A DNA stretch of 15,951 bases from Planctomycetota bacterium (GTDB taxonomy: Bacteria; Planctomycetota; Planctomycetia; Planctomycetales; Planctomycetaceae), in the NCBI GenBank assembly GCA_024278285.1, contig JAJRTM010000330.1:1-15951 (forward strand). The letters run 5' to 3'. Below, one piece after another: positions 7,869 through 15,951 of the stretch (positions within the stretch are counted from its first letter, which is position 1; each line of letters begins with the position of its first letter). The position numbers and the translations under genes are program-made. The notes below the pieces were generated by a model, which was given only the letters and a program-made list of their open reading frames with translations, was not told the origin of the DNA and searched no databases.

Positions 7869-9656
7869 ATGAGAATTACTTCCCGCCTTGATCATTCCTA
7901 CTCTCTTTGCAAAGAGCAATTTCAAAAGCTGAAAAACGATCAGCAATATTGGGAAGGAGAGCTTTCCGCTTCCGCTCTTTCGACCGCAACCGCGATCATG
8001 GCGATGCACCAGGTTTGTTTGCATCACGAGCAACTAGCCGGGCAGTATCCGTTGAGACAGTTGATAGCCGGTGGGCTGGACTGGCTGACAAAAACGAGAA
8101 ACGAAGATGGTGGCTGGGGCGATACGACCAAAAGCGTCAGCAATATTTCCACCACAATGCTTGTTCAAGCCATTTTCACCGCAACGGCTGGAAAGTACGG
8201 GACAGCTTCGGAATTCTCTGCAGATTGGATGGCGGTAACAGATCGGTATATCGATAAAACTGGCGGGATCGCTGCGGTAAAAAAAAGGTATGGGAAAGAT
8301 CGTACCTTTTCGGTTCCGATTCTCATGCAGTGCGCGTTAGCGGGAACGGTTGAATGGTCGCGAGTGAGTCAACTACCGTTTGAACTCTCGTGCCTGCCCG
8401 CGAACTGGTATAAGTGGGCACAACTGCCGGTTGTCAGTTACGCACTGCCTGCATTGATTGCAATCGGGGTTCTTAAACATCGCAAACAACCGACCTGGTT
8501 TTTGCATTGGCGCTGGTTACGAAATCTGGTTACTTCAACCAGCTTGAAAGTTCTCGAACGAATTCAACCACCAACCGGGGGGTATCTGGAAGCGACTCCC
8601 TTAACCAGCTTTGTGACCATGTCTCTTTGTGGCGCGGGTGAAGCGGGGCATCCTGTGGTAAAAAATGCGTTACGGTTTCTTGTGGATTCCGCTTACGAAG
8701 ATGGAAGCTGGCCGATTGATACCAATCTGGCAACCTGGGTGACGACGCTGAGTATCAATGCGATGAAGGACGACTTGCCTGAAGAGCAGGTGATTGCGTT
8801 ACTCAACTGGCTGCTGGATCAACAATATAAAACGGTGCATCCCTTCACCAATGCAGACCCCGGCGGCTGGGCGTGGACCGATTTAACGGGCGGTGTTCCA
8901 GATGCAGATGATACCCCCGGTGCGATTCTTGCCATTCTGAAATTGAAACAGCGAGTTGCTGATAATCGCCATGCGGAAATCGACTTGGCTGTTCAGAATG
9001 GTGTGCAATGGTTGTTAAGTTTGCAGAACCGTGATGGCGGTTGGCCGACATTTTGTAAAGGCTGGGGGAAGTTGCCTTTTGATCGCAGCTCGCCAGATAT
9101 CACCGCTCATGCTTTGCGAGCATTGCATGCCTATTCAACGGAAGTTGCCCCCTGCATGCCGGAACAATTTTCATGTGAATCAGCAATGAAACGCGGGTTT
9201 CAATTCCTTAAAAAACAACAGCGAGAAGATGGCGTCTGGTTGCCTTTGTGGTTTGGAAATCAATTCGCTAACGAAGACGAAAACCCGGTCTACGGCACCT
9301 CACGGGTTCTATTGGCTTATGTTGATACCGATCAGGCGAACTGCCCCGAAGCGGTCGCCGCTCATCAATTTCTTTGTTCGATCCAAAATAAAGAGGGAGG
9401 CTGGGGCGGGGCGGTTGATACGCCCTGCTCCATTGAAGAAACATCGCTGGCTCTGGAAACGCTTGCACAAATGCAGACAGAGCCAGACCAAATTGAACGG
9501 GGCGTTTTATGGCTTTGTGATCAGATTGATGCCGGTCAACTTTCCGATCCGACGCCGATCGGCTTCTACTTCGCTAAATTGTGGTACTACGAAAAAATGT
9601 ACCCACTCGCATTCGCAACCGCGGCTCTGCGGAACGCTCGTAACACTTTGAGGTAG
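7869..9656 (+). CDS. Squalene-hopene cyclase-family class II terpene cyclase
   Basis: From ATG 7869 the product has 595 residues, slightly shorter than typical squalene-hopene cyclases (about 630). It carries the class II protonating motif DADDT at 345-349, matching DxDDTA of the family. It also has several QW-type repeats ([30 protein letters not shown] and NKEGGWGG). The segments HWEGELS-like [16 protein letters not shown] near the N-terminus, [16 protein letters not shown] and WFGNQF...PVYGTSRVL correspond to conserved family regions. Relatives cyclise squalene into hopanoids at the membrane; the substrate here is not shown and could be another polyprenyl chain. The open frame extends back to 7710 inside the GspE-like gene, with other ATGs at 7782 and 7785; 7869 was chosen because it avoids that overlap, but no Shine-Dalgarno settles it. 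No other hopanoid gene lies in the window. Confidence 0.9.
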   Translation: MRITSRLDHSYSLCKEQFQKLKNDQQYWEGELSASALSTATAIMAMHQVCLHHEQLAGQYPLRQLIAGGLDWLTKTRNEDGGWGDTTKSVSNISTTMLVQAIFTATAGKYGTASEFSADWMAVTDRYIDKTGGIAAVKKRYGKDRTFSVPILMQCALAGTVEWSRVSQLPFELSCLPANWYKWAQLPVVSYALPALIAIGVLKHRKQPTWFLHWRWLRNLVTSTSLKVLERIQPPTGGYLEATPLTSFVTMSLCGAGEAGHPVVKNALRFLVDSAYEDGSWPIDTNLATWVTTLSINAMKDDLPEEQVIALLNWLLDQQYKTVHPFTNADPGGWAWTDLTGGVPDADDTPGAILAILKLKQRVADNRHAEIDLAVQNGVQWLLSLQNRDGGWPTFCKGWGKLPFDRSSPDITAHALRALHAYSTEVAPCMPEQFSCESAMKRGFQFLKKQQREDGVWLPLWFGNQFANEDENPVYGTSRVLLAYVDTDQANCPEAVAAHQFLCSIQNKEGGWGGAVDTPCSIEETSLALETLAQMQTEPDQIERGVLWLCDQIDAGQLSDPTPIGFYFAKLWYYEKMYPLAFATAALRNARNTLR

Positions 9657-9717
9657 CGAATTTAGTATCTTATCGAAGAAATGCTGTGCAAAAGTGACAG
9701 GATATTTTAATATAATT

Positions 9718-9875
9718 GGGTAGCCCATCCGCTTTTAGCGGTTGGGTTGCGCAGCAACAAGAGGCTCGCGCCATGTGAGTTCCTTTTTTTTGGGAAGTTT
9801 CAATGATATTGAACGCGGATGGCGCGAGCATCTTGTGCCTGGCGGCACCCAACCACTGAAGTGGTCGGGCTACCC
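9718..9875. repeat. 158-bp element with 57-bp imperfect inverted arms
   Basis: The left arm (9718-9774) and the reverse complement of the right arm (9819-9875) both start GGGTAGCCC and both end CTCGCGCCAT; most bases between agree. A 44-base centre separates them. Each arm also has its own small hairpin: CCGCT-TTT-AGCGG at 9729-9741 on the left and ACCACT-GA-AGTGGT at 9852-9865 on the right. It encodes no protein. It may be a small non-autonomous mobile element or a structured repeat, and as RNA it could help end transcription after the cyclase gene. Confidence 0.85.
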
Positions 9876-9913
9876 TCATTATAAGTTTTGCTTCCGGCCA
9901 CGCCAGGTAAAAC

Positions 9914-9957
9914 ATTTTCTTCTTTTTCTTCGTCTCTTCGAGCCTTGGTGGTCTTCA
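9914..9957 (-). repeat. Purine-rich 9-base-period array, minus strand
   Basis: On the minus strand the sequence reads CCACCAAGG, CTCGAAGAG, ACGAAGAAA, AAGAAGAAA, a run of degenerate 9-base units rich in GAAG. It is of the same kind as the array at 4383-4409 but in the opposite orientation. An open frame across it (about 9800-10183, minus) gives KTTKARRDEEKEE and looks like a by-product of the repeat. Confidence 0.55.
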
Positions 9958-9989
9958 TAATTTTGGTTGCGGCTATGCTTCGCTGGAAT

Positions 9990-10062
9990 TCAAAAAGGAG
10001 TACAGATAATCGGAGTCTGTCGTGTTTGAGCATCCCGTATTCAAGGCAGCCAAGAATGTCTA
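9990..10062 (+). repeat. Dispersed twin-hairpin repeat, copy B
   Basis: This copy aligns over its length with the minus strand of 1111-1182. Shared blocks include AAGGAGNACAGA, ATCGGAGTCTGTC (TTCGGAGTCTGTC in copy A), AAGGCAG and CAAGAATG. The first hairpin is weaker here (ACAGA/TCTGT) and the second is largely lost, so this copy appears the more eroded. The remaining bases up to 10152 hold no recognisable feature. Confidence 0.72.
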
Positions 10063-10152
10063 CCCTCCGTTCAAACTGTTTTTTGAATGAATAGAGGTTC
10101 CCTTTAACGATTTTGACGATTCTTCCTGATCTTCCGATTAGAAAAGTGCCGA

Positions 10153-13100
10153 TTGTTTCTGAACAGGGGACGCTGCTTTTCATGGGAGAAGGTCTGTCTG
10201 GTGACAGAACCGCGGTTGTGGCTATCCTCTTTTACAGGTAGACCGGGGGAATTGGTAGCTTTGAAGACTCAACTTCGAGGGGAACCAGACGCGATATTAG
10301 TGGGACGGGCAGAGAAGGAAATTCATTTTGGAATTCCCTTTTTTTTCGTTGTGATTATGTTCTGCGCATTTCTACTTCTTGGATTGACGGGCTGCTCACA
10401 GACGTTTTGGCGACAACAGGCGGATAAGGATAGTTACCGTGCCTTATCACAAACCGAAACAGATGCCCGCTGGGTTAATCCACGAAAAGGATTAACTCCC
10501 GATCCGCGCAGCCGATTTTTTGATCCCTTCGATCCCGACAAGGAACCGCTGCCGCCTGATGATCCTGCCGCTGCTGTCTACATGGAAAATGTAAACGGGA
10601 TTTCAGGATACAAAAGCTGGCACAAGTTGGGGCAGTCTTTCAGCACCGAAAATCCCGGTTGGCTCGGTCAGTTTGAATTAACTCCAGAAATGGTGGATGA
10701 AGATCCCGACAATGATACCGAGCCTTTACCAACGATTAAAAATCTAACGATTCGAGACGCCGTCGAACTCAGTTATATTCATGACCGCAACTATCAGACC
10801 CAATTGGAAAACACTTACCTGAGCGCACTCGCATTAACACTCGAACGGTTTCGTTTTCAAGTGCGATACCTGGGCGTTGGCGGTCGTGAACCAAGCGGTT
10901 CGTTGACGCAAACAACGGTGCCGAACACGAGAGATTCTCTTGGGATGTCCAATCGACTCGGCGTGAGCCAACTACTACCGACCGGCGGGCAGTGGGCAGT
11001 TGAACTGGCCAATAATACATTGTGGATATTCTCTGGGGCCAGTGCAGGGACCAGTTCTGCGAGCATACTTTCTTACCGGTTAACCCAACCGTTACTTTTG
11101 AACGCAGGGCGTAAAATTGCCCTCGAAAATTTAACGCAATCTGAACGAGACTTATTGTATTCGGTACGATTGCTGGCTCGTTTTCGCAAACAGTTATTCG
11201 TCAACACAGCGGGAAGCGGGTATCTGGGGCTACTGACACAAATTCAGGGAATTCGCAACCAGGAATTCAATATCGTTCAACTGGAACGACAAGTGCGTGC
11301 GCTGCGAGCATTGGCATCGAAACCAGGGGGAGCACAAGATGCTGATCTGGAAAAAATGCCTGAAGGGATTGTGATTCCAGAAGAGCTGGCTGGTCGCTTC
11401 AAATACGATGCGGATCGAAAAAAACTGCTTTGGTTCAAAGCGATGACTAAGCAGGAATCGCAGGCATTCGCCGCGTTGAGCGACGATCCGGCCTGGAAGC
11501 GAAGCACAAGGGAACTGATTCAAATTCTAAGAACTGAAGCAACGCCGCTGGCTGTGGCTCAACTTGAATCGCGATTGGCAACGGCTCAGATCAACTTGCG
11601 AACCGCAGAGCAAAGATTCAAAGATCGTCTTGACCAATTCAAAATTCAACTCGGCTTACCTCCCGATCTTGTCATGACGATTGATGATGCCAGTCTGGAC
11701 CAGTTTCAATTAATTTCCCCTCTTTTGGAAAAGTTAAGGATAAAAGCCGACACCCTCGTTGAGCATCTGGGGTTTCTTGATGTGGATGATCCTCAATCGG
11801 AACAAGCCAGAGAGTCGCTTGCGCAATTACAGAAATATGCTGCTGAAATCAAAATAGAAGGTTTGCAAATTGTGCGGGATGATATTCGTCGCGTCCAGAA
11901 AAATATGCCTAAGCGACTCGAAGGAATAAAAACGGAAGAAGAAAAGAAACTGATCGTATCAACCATTGAACGAGATATAGAAAAACTACAAGACGTTTCT
12001 TATGAAATTGAACAGGAGAATGTTTTTCTTGAACAAATTTCTGAAAAACTGGTAGCGAATCAGATTCCTGTGGAAACGTATGGCAAAATTGTCAAAGAAA
12101 TGCGGAGAAGGCAGGAGATACTGCTAAAACTGGTGCAGGCGTTACAAGTAATTCAAATCGGACTTCGCTCTGAGCTGATCGGCATCAACAGGTTTACGCT
12201 TGGTATGACCGATTCGGTAGGTGTCGCATTAGAAAATCGCCTCGATTTAATGAACGAACGAGCAAACGTCATGGATGCTCGCAGGGAGCAGGAAGTTGTC
12301 GCAAATCGATTAAAAACAATTTTAGATATCGCTGTCGAAGGGGACGTTCGTACTCCTGCTGGCGGGTCGCAACCGTTCAATTTCAGTGGAAGTAGTAGCA
12401 GTTATCGGGTGGGGGTCCAGTTTACAGCCCCTTTGGATCAAGTAGCAGAGAGAAATAACTATCGATCTGCACAAATTCGTTACCAAAGGGCAAGACGGAC
12501 CTACATGGCAGCGGAAGATCAAGTCAAGCTGCAAGTTCGTACTTCCTGGAGACAATTAGAGGTTTTAGAGCAAAACTTGGAAACTGCCAGGCAAGCTTTA
12601 CGTATAAATGTGTTACAATATGATCAGGCGGTCGAAGAATCGAATGCTCCCGGTCAGCAACCTCAGGGGGGAGTTCGGGGGTTGAACCTGATTAGCGCCC
12701 TGAACGATATCTTGGTTGCTCAGAACCGGTTGATACAAATTTGGGCAGATTATGAGACACAACGTCTTAACATTCATCGAGATATGGGTATGATGGAAAT
12801 TGACCCCCAGGGCCTGTGGGTCGATTCCTACTATCAAAATCAGGTCAACCCACCCCAAGAGCCAACCCATGAGCACGACAATACCACCGAAGACGGACCA
12901 GCCTTCGCCGATGAAGGAACAGGAAAAGACTCCGCAGGATTCGACGTTGTCCTCTTACCCCCATCGCCAGCCGAGCAAGTCGGCTACCAGTCAGGGGCAG
13001 CAGACAACCAACGCGTTGAACCAGCAAGATTCCCCGCCTTCCCGGCAGGAGAACAACTCCCCGCGCCCGCAGCGAAAGAAAAGCAAACGTTCCTGGCGGA

Positions 13101-13164
13101 CCCTCTTGGTTGGCATCCTGGTTCTGGGAGTGGGTTACTTCGCAGTCGGAGCGATGACCAATGA
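10153..13164 (+). CDS. Long TolC-like outer-membrane efflux lipoprotein
   Basis: The 1003-residue frame encodes an outer-membrane efflux channel, about twice the usual TolC length. A hydrophobic stretch at about 61-80 ends in LTGC with Cys81, a good lipoprotein signal. The residues before it look unlike a signal peptide, so translation may really begin at GTG 10300 (residue 50). The first OEP repeat begins near [18 protein letters not shown] (about 200) and closes with LGLPPDL at 500-506. The second begins at [10 protein letters not shown] (691) and ends near [11 protein letters not shown]. Between them is a charged, helical insert of roughly 170 residues (about 516-685), probably coiled coil. 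The final 110 or so residues are Pro/Gly/Ala-rich without family similarity and overlap the next gene in another frame. The partners are the adaptor and ABC ATPase downstream, suggesting a MacA-MacB-TolC-like exporter. The role is firm; the cargo is unknown. Confidence 0.88.
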   Translation: MFLNRGRCFSWEKVCLVTEPRLWLSSFTGRPGELVALKTQLRGEPDAILVGRAEKEIHFGIPFFFVVIMFCAFLLLGLTGCSQTFWRQQADKDSYRALSQTETDARWVNPRKGLTPDPRSRFFDPFDPDKEPLPPDDPAAAVYMENVNGISGYKSWHKLGQSFSTENPGWLGQFELTPEMVDEDPDNDTEPLPTIKNLTIRDAVELSYIHDRNYQTQLENTYLSALALTLERFRFQVRYLGVGGREPSGSLTQTTVPNTRDSLGMSNRLGVSQLLPTGGQWAVELANNTLWIFSGASAGTSSASILSYRLTQPLLLNAGRKIALENLTQSERDLLYSVRLLARFRKQLFVNTAGSGYLGLLTQIQGIRNQEFNIVQLERQVRALRALASKPGGAQDADLEKMPEGIVIPEELAGRFKYDADRKKLLWFKAMTKQESQAFAALSDDPAWKRSTRELIQILRTEATPLAVAQLESRLATAQINLRTAEQRFKDRLDQFKIQLGLPPDLVMTIDDASLDQFQLISPLLEKLRIKADTLVEHLGFLDVDDPQSEQARESLAQLQKYAAEIKIEGLQIVRDDIRRVQKNMPKRLEGIKTEEEKKLIVSTIERDIEKLQDVSYEIEQENVFLEQISEKLVANQIPVETYGKIVKEMRRRQEILLKLVQALQVIQIGLRSELIGINRFTLGMTDSVGVALENRLDLMNERANVMDARREQEVVANRLKTILDIAVEGDVRTPAGGSQPFNFSGSSSSYRVGVQFTAPLDQVAERNNYRSAQIRYQRARRTYMAAEDQVKLQVRTSWRQLEVLEQNLETARQALRINVLQYDQAVEESNAPGQQPQGGVRGLNLISALNDILVAQNRLIQIWADYETQRLNIHRDMGMMEIDPQGLWVDSYYQNQVNPPQEPTHEHDNTTEDGPAFADEGTGKDSAGFDVVLLPPSPAEQVGYQSGAADNQRVEPARFPAFPAGEQLPAPAAKEKQTFLADPLGWHPGSGSGLLRSRSDDQ

Positions 13165-14863
13165 GACCTCGAAAGAGTCCGCCTCACAAACGGCACCGTT
13201 AAGTAATGGTGAAAGTTCGCAGGCCACTTCTTCGCAGCCCTGGTATGCTTCGCTGCTCAGCAAAGTTCAAGGGATGTTCTCGGGAGGCGACCAGGCTCCT
13301 TCGGATATAATGACCAAACCGGCCGTGAAGGGGCGGTTTCGCATTACGGTCAATGAAAAAGGATTTCTCGATTCCCAGCACAACGAAACACTTGTCTGTA
13401 AAGTCCCTGGTTCAACAACGATTATCAAAATTGTGCCCGAGGGAATTTATGTCAAAAAAGGGGAAATCATTTGCGAGCTCGACTCTTCTGCTTATGTCGA
13501 TAAAGCCCGCCAGCAGGAAATTGATGTTAAGCAGGCTGATGCATCGTTATTGATTTCCAAAAAGAATCTGGAAATTCAGAAAACGCAAAATGAAAGCGAC
13601 ATCGCCATCGCCAAACTGGCGTTTGAACTGGCAGTGCTCGATCTGGAAAAATATAAAGATGGCGAACTCCCTCAGCAATTAGATAAAATTAATGGTCAGA
13701 TTCAACTAAAAAATGAACAGTTAATTCGCAAAAAGGAATCCTACGAATTCACCAGGAAAATGACCAAGAAAGGATATCGCAGTCAATCCGATCTGGAAGC
13801 GGAACGCATTTCCGTCACCCAGGCTGAAATTGACCTGAAAGTTGAAAACGCTAATCTTACTGTATTGAAAAAGTACACCTCTTTTAGAAAGTTAGCACAA
13901 CTTACAGCGGACGCCAAAGAATTCGAGAGGGATCTCGGACGCGTCAGGTTAAAAACCTCTGCCTTGCTCGCTAAAGCCGAGGCCGATTTAGATGCTCGTG
14001 AACTCACACAGGAATTAGAAACCGAAAAATTAGAGGAATGGAACGAGAGAATTAAAAACTGCACAATGAGTGCCCCACAAGATGGTGAAATTGTCTATGC
14101 CAAAGGAAGTGCGTCTCGCCGAGGTTCTTCAGAGCCGGAAATTATTGAAGGGGCAACTGTTCGAGAACGCCAGAAGATTATCAATATTCCGGATGTGACT
14201 TCGATGAAAATCGACGCGAAAATCCATGAGTCGATGATCAGCCAAATAATAGTCGGACAGCCGGTCACAATTCACGCAGATGCCCAACCGGATGAAACTT
14301 TTCATGGAGTTGTTGCAGAGATATCATCCGTTCCGCTTTCCGGTTCGTGGCCTAATTACGACATTAAGGAATATCAAGTAGCGATCAATCTGACAGATTC
14401 AAAAAAACATGTCAGCCTGCTACGTCCTGGTCTTTCTGCCGATTTCGAAATTGTTGTGCAAGATCGTGAAGACGTTTTGCAGGTTCCGATGCAGTCAGTT
14501 GTTCAAGTGGGAAAAGGATATTACTGCTGGATTTTGAATGGCGCAAAAACCCAAAGACGCAAAGTAAAAGTGGGAGAATCAAACGATACCGAAATCGAAA
14601 TTCTTGATGGCGTCGAAGAAGGTGAACTAACCGTGATGAACCCCCGGTCAAAGTTTGCCAATGAAATTTCAGAACTGGAAAGCACTTTCACTTCTGATAT
14701 GAAAAATGACCCGATTAGAAAACCGATCGACCCGAAACTGATGAAACCACAACAGGGAAGAATTTCACCAGCAGGCTCGGCAAAGGGAAAAGGTAAACCG
14801 AACCAGCGTTCCAAAAAACGTGCCGGCACAGGCAAAGCCCCCCGGAAAAAAGCTGCCCGATAA
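12869..14863 (+). CDS. HlyD/MacA-family periplasmic adaptor (membrane fusion) protein
   Basis: From ATG 12869 the product has 664 residues. The frame is open back to 12800, and ATG 12911 is another candidate. A disordered, Gln/Ser/Pro-rich cytoplasmic stretch leads to a basic patch and one membrane anchor at about 79-96 ([17 protein letters not shown]). From about 152 the barrel-sandwich half begins ([15 protein letters not shown] ... [16 protein letters not shown]). It is followed by a long coiled-coil hairpin of about 180 residues, the second lipoyl half ([14 protein letters not shown]) and a beta-barrel ([20 protein letters not shown]). A Lys/Arg-rich tail ([19 protein letters not shown]) ends the protein. 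Such adaptors join an inner-membrane transporter to a TolC channel. The gene overlaps the TolC-like frame by up to 296 bases, and the anchor is encoded inside the overlap. The family is secure; the exact start is not. Confidence 0.9.
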   Translation: MSTTIPPKTDQPSPMKEQEKTPQDSTLSSYPHRQPSKSATSQGQQTTNALNQQDSPPSRQENNSPRPQRKKSKRSWRTLLVGILVLGVGYFAVGAMTNETSKESASQTAPLSNGESSQATSSQPWYASLLSKVQGMFSGGDQAPSDIMTKPAVKGRFRITVNEKGFLDSQHNETLVCKVPGSTTIIKIVPEGIYVKKGEIICELDSSAYVDKARQQEIDVKQADASLLISKKNLEIQKTQNESDIAIAKLAFELAVLDLEKYKDGELPQQLDKINGQIQLKNEQLIRKKESYEFTRKMTKKGYRSQSDLEAERISVTQAEIDLKVENANLTVLKKYTSFRKLAQLTADAKEFERDLGRVRLKTSALLAKAEADLDARELTQELETEKLEEWNERIKNCTMSAPQDGEIVYAKGSASRRGSSEPEIIEGATVRERQKIINIPDVTSMKIDAKIHESMISQIIVGQPVTIHADAQPDETFHGVVAEISSVPLSGSWPNYDIKEYQVAINLTDSKKHVSLLRPGLSADFEIVVQDREDVLQVPMQSVVQVGKGYYCWILNGAKTQRRKVKVGESNDTEIEILDGVEEGELTVMNPRSKFANEISELESTFTSDMKNDPIRKPIDPKLMKPQQGRISPAGSAKGKGKPNQRSKKRAGTGKAPRKKAAR

Positions 14864-14877
14864 AGGTTATTGTGTGC

Positions 14878-14896
14878 CACGGCTCTGTGAGCCGTG
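14878..14896. repeat. Perfect 8-bp hairpin in the adaptor-ATPase gap
   Basis: CACGGCTC, loop TGT, GAGCCGTG forms a perfect stem with a three-base loop, 14 bases after the adaptor stop codon. It has the same design as the hairpin at 4593-4609 but a different stem sequence. No T-run follows. It lies about 95 bases ahead of the likely ATPase start and might modulate read-through or mRNA stability; this is inference. Confidence 0.7.
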
Positions 14897-14991
14897 CTAT
14901 GTTCGACTTGGGTTATTCAAAACAGAGGTTTGCCTTCAACTCACACGGCGCATCGGCCTACCGGGTTCTTTCAGAAAAAGAATACTGCTCA

Positions 14992-15705
14992 ATGAAATAC
15001 GCTGCCCGCCTGATTGATCTGACGAAACATTATTTCCTGGGAGATAATGTCGTACGCGCCTTGCGGGGAGTTTCTCTTGATGTCCCTGAAGGCGATTTTC
15101 TGGCGATCATGGGATCTTCCGGAAGTGGTAAAAGTACGATGCTGAACCTGATGGGCGCCCTCGACAAGCCGACATCAGGCCAATACCTTCTGGCAGGCAG
15201 AGATGTTTCTGTGCTGGACGATGACGAACTTTCTTTAATTCGTAATGAATTAATCGGCTTCATTTTTCAATCGTTCCATCTGATTCCGCAATATTCGGTA
15301 CTCGATAATATCATGCTCACTTTCCAGTACCGCAGGAACAGTTCGGGAATTACAAGCAAAGATGAAAACCGAGCCATCGATATTGCCGGGAGAGTTGGCC
15401 TTGAAGACAGACTCGACCACAAACCGTTCCAACTTTCCGGCGGGCAACAACAACGAGTGGCGATCGCGCGATCTTTAATCAACGATCCACAAATCATCAT
15501 GGCGGATGAACCAACAGGAAATCTCGATTCGACAACGAGCGCAGAAATCCTGAACCTGCTGACCGAACTCAATAACGAGGGACGCACGATTATTATGGTC
15601 ACACACGAACCGGAAATTGCCGCGCTGGCGAAGAATCAAATCTATATGAAAGATGGCGAAATCGCCGGCCAAGGCATCTTCCCCGGCAGTCTCAAAAGTG
15701 TTTGA
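14992..15705 (+). CDS. ABC transporter ATP-binding subunit, MacB/LolD type
   Basis: From ATG 14992 the protein has 237 residues, typical of stand-alone MacB/LolD/FtsE-type ATPases. It shows Walker A GSSGSGKST at 41-49, signature LSGGQQQRVAIARSL from 148, Walker B IIMADEPTGNLD with Asp172 and Glu173, and the H-loop His205 in VTHEPE. The TxxYxLGDxxVxALxGVSLDVPEGDF beginning is also typical. The frame stays open back to 14872, but those extra 40 residues are encoded partly by a hairpin repeat and lack family similarity, so the later ATG is preferred. It would power a TolC/adaptor exporter for peptides, lipids or toxic compounds from the cytoplasmic side. It has no fused permease domain and none follows; the next gene is convergent. 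The ATPase call is certain; the transported substrate is unknown. Confidence 0.95.
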   Translation: MKYAARLIDLTKHYFLGDNVVRALRGVSLDVPEGDFLAIMGSSGSGKSTMLNLMGALDKPTSGQYLLAGRDVSVLDDDELSLIRNELIGFIFQSFHLIPQYSVLDNIMLTFQYRRNSSGITSKDENRAIDIAGRVGLEDRLDHKPFQLSGGQQQRVAIARSLINDPQIIMADEPTGNLDSTTSAEILNLLTELNNEGRTIIMVTHEPEIAALAKNQIYMKDGEIAGQGIFPGSLKSV

Positions 15706-15730
15706 TGCTGAAGCTGTATTTCCAAAGGCG

Positions 15731-15951
15731 CTACGCTTCCTCGCATGGTTCCGGCTCGTTCGGTTGAGCATCAAGAGTTCTTAATTGACTGCACGTATAA
15801 AGACAGAACAAAAACCCGACCGTAAACGCTGGAAGTATCGTAAAGAAAATGCGAGGCGTTCCGACCATTGTGTGGATCAGCACGGTACAGGTTGTTGTGA
15901 ACATCACCGTCAGCACCCCAGGTAGTACCAACTTGAAAACCGGTTTCTCAA
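15731..15951 (-). CDS. Membrane protein of unknown function, C-terminal end (5' end outside window)
   Basis: The minus strand is open from the window edge (first full codon at 15949) to a TAG at 15731-15733, giving 73 residues. Two hydrophobic segments are visible, LVLPGVLTVMFTTTCTVLIH and FFTILPAFTVGFLFCLYTC, joined by a short loop, followed by a polar, acidic tail ending EPEPCEEA. This is what the end of a small integral membrane protein looks like. I do not recognise the family. The gene converges on the ABC ATPase, with 25 bases between the stop codons and no clear terminator. It could still be a chance open frame, but the clean pair of membrane segments and the lack of any competing + strand gene favour a real gene. 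Confidence 0.6.
   Translation of the reverse strand, partial: EKPVFKLVLPGVLTVMFTTTCTVLIHTMVGTPRIFFTILPAFTVGFLFCLYTCSQLRTLDAQPNEPEPCEEA

Noticed and set aside
9718..9875. Simple rho-independent terminator after the cyclase gene
   Set aside because: Arms of 57 bp with a 44-base centre and no T-run after the right arm do not fit; it is better described as a repeat element.
9742..10094. Two short + strand open frames between the cyclase and TolC-like genes
   Set aside because: They are made of repeat sequence and have no ribosome-binding site or recognisable motif.
9800..10183. 127-codon minus-strand open frame
   Set aside because: It spans the right arm of the inverted repeat, the purine array and repeat copy B; the product (KTTKARRDEEKEE and so on) reflects repeats.
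14872..14991. 40-residue N-terminal extension of the ABC ATPase
   Set aside because: It is encoded partly by the hairpin repeat and precedes the normal family start at ATG 14992.

Overview
The window most likely comes from a planctomycete (Planctomycetia, Gimesia/Rubinisphaera-like). This is inferred from the gene mix: a soluble Ser/Thr kinase, a lipoprotein di-haem peroxidase, a squalene-hopene-cyclase-family protein and a very long TolC-like protein. Mid-40s GC, few Shine-Dalgarno sites and many short hairpin repeats between genes also fit. No rRNA, tRNA, CRISPR array, transposase or phage gene was seen.

Left part (1-4326). The 5' part of a di-haem cytochrome c peroxidase/MauG-type lipoprotein runs leftwards out of the window. 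About 800 bases without an intact gene follow. They hold a decayed, frameshifted fragment of a membrane-protein gene (DUF6159-like), which stops exactly where a dispersed twin-hairpin repeat begins. Then come a small cytosolic Ser/Thr kinase and a UvrD/Rep-type helicase.

Middle part (4327-9656). A repeat-rich gap with two short tandem arrays and a perfect 7-bp hairpin leads into four genes on the + strand. They are a 3-hydroxyisobutyrate-dehydrogenase-family oxidoreductase, dapA (lysine/diaminopimelate synthesis), a GspE/PilB-like protein that has lost its key nucleotide-binding residues, and a class II terpene cyclase of the squalene-hopene cyclase family. Gaps are 54, 65 and 16 bases, so they may be co-transcribed, although the functions do not form one pathway.

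Right part (9657-15951). A gap of about 500 bases holds a 158-bp element with 57-bp inverted arms, a purine-rich 9-base-period array and a second, inverted copy of the twin-hairpin repeat. Next is an export module: an outer-membrane TolC-like lipoprotein, a HlyD/MacA-like adaptor and a MacB/LolD-type ABC ATPase. The TolC-like and adaptor genes overlap by up to 296 bases, and the overlap encodes the adaptor's membrane anchor. No ABC permease is present; the ATPase is followed directly by a convergent partial membrane-protein gene.

The most interesting points are the degenerate GspE-like protein, the long dual-coding overlap, the export module without a permease, the gene remnant cut by a repeat, and the 57-bp inverted repeat whose inner hairpin keeps pairing through compensating changes.
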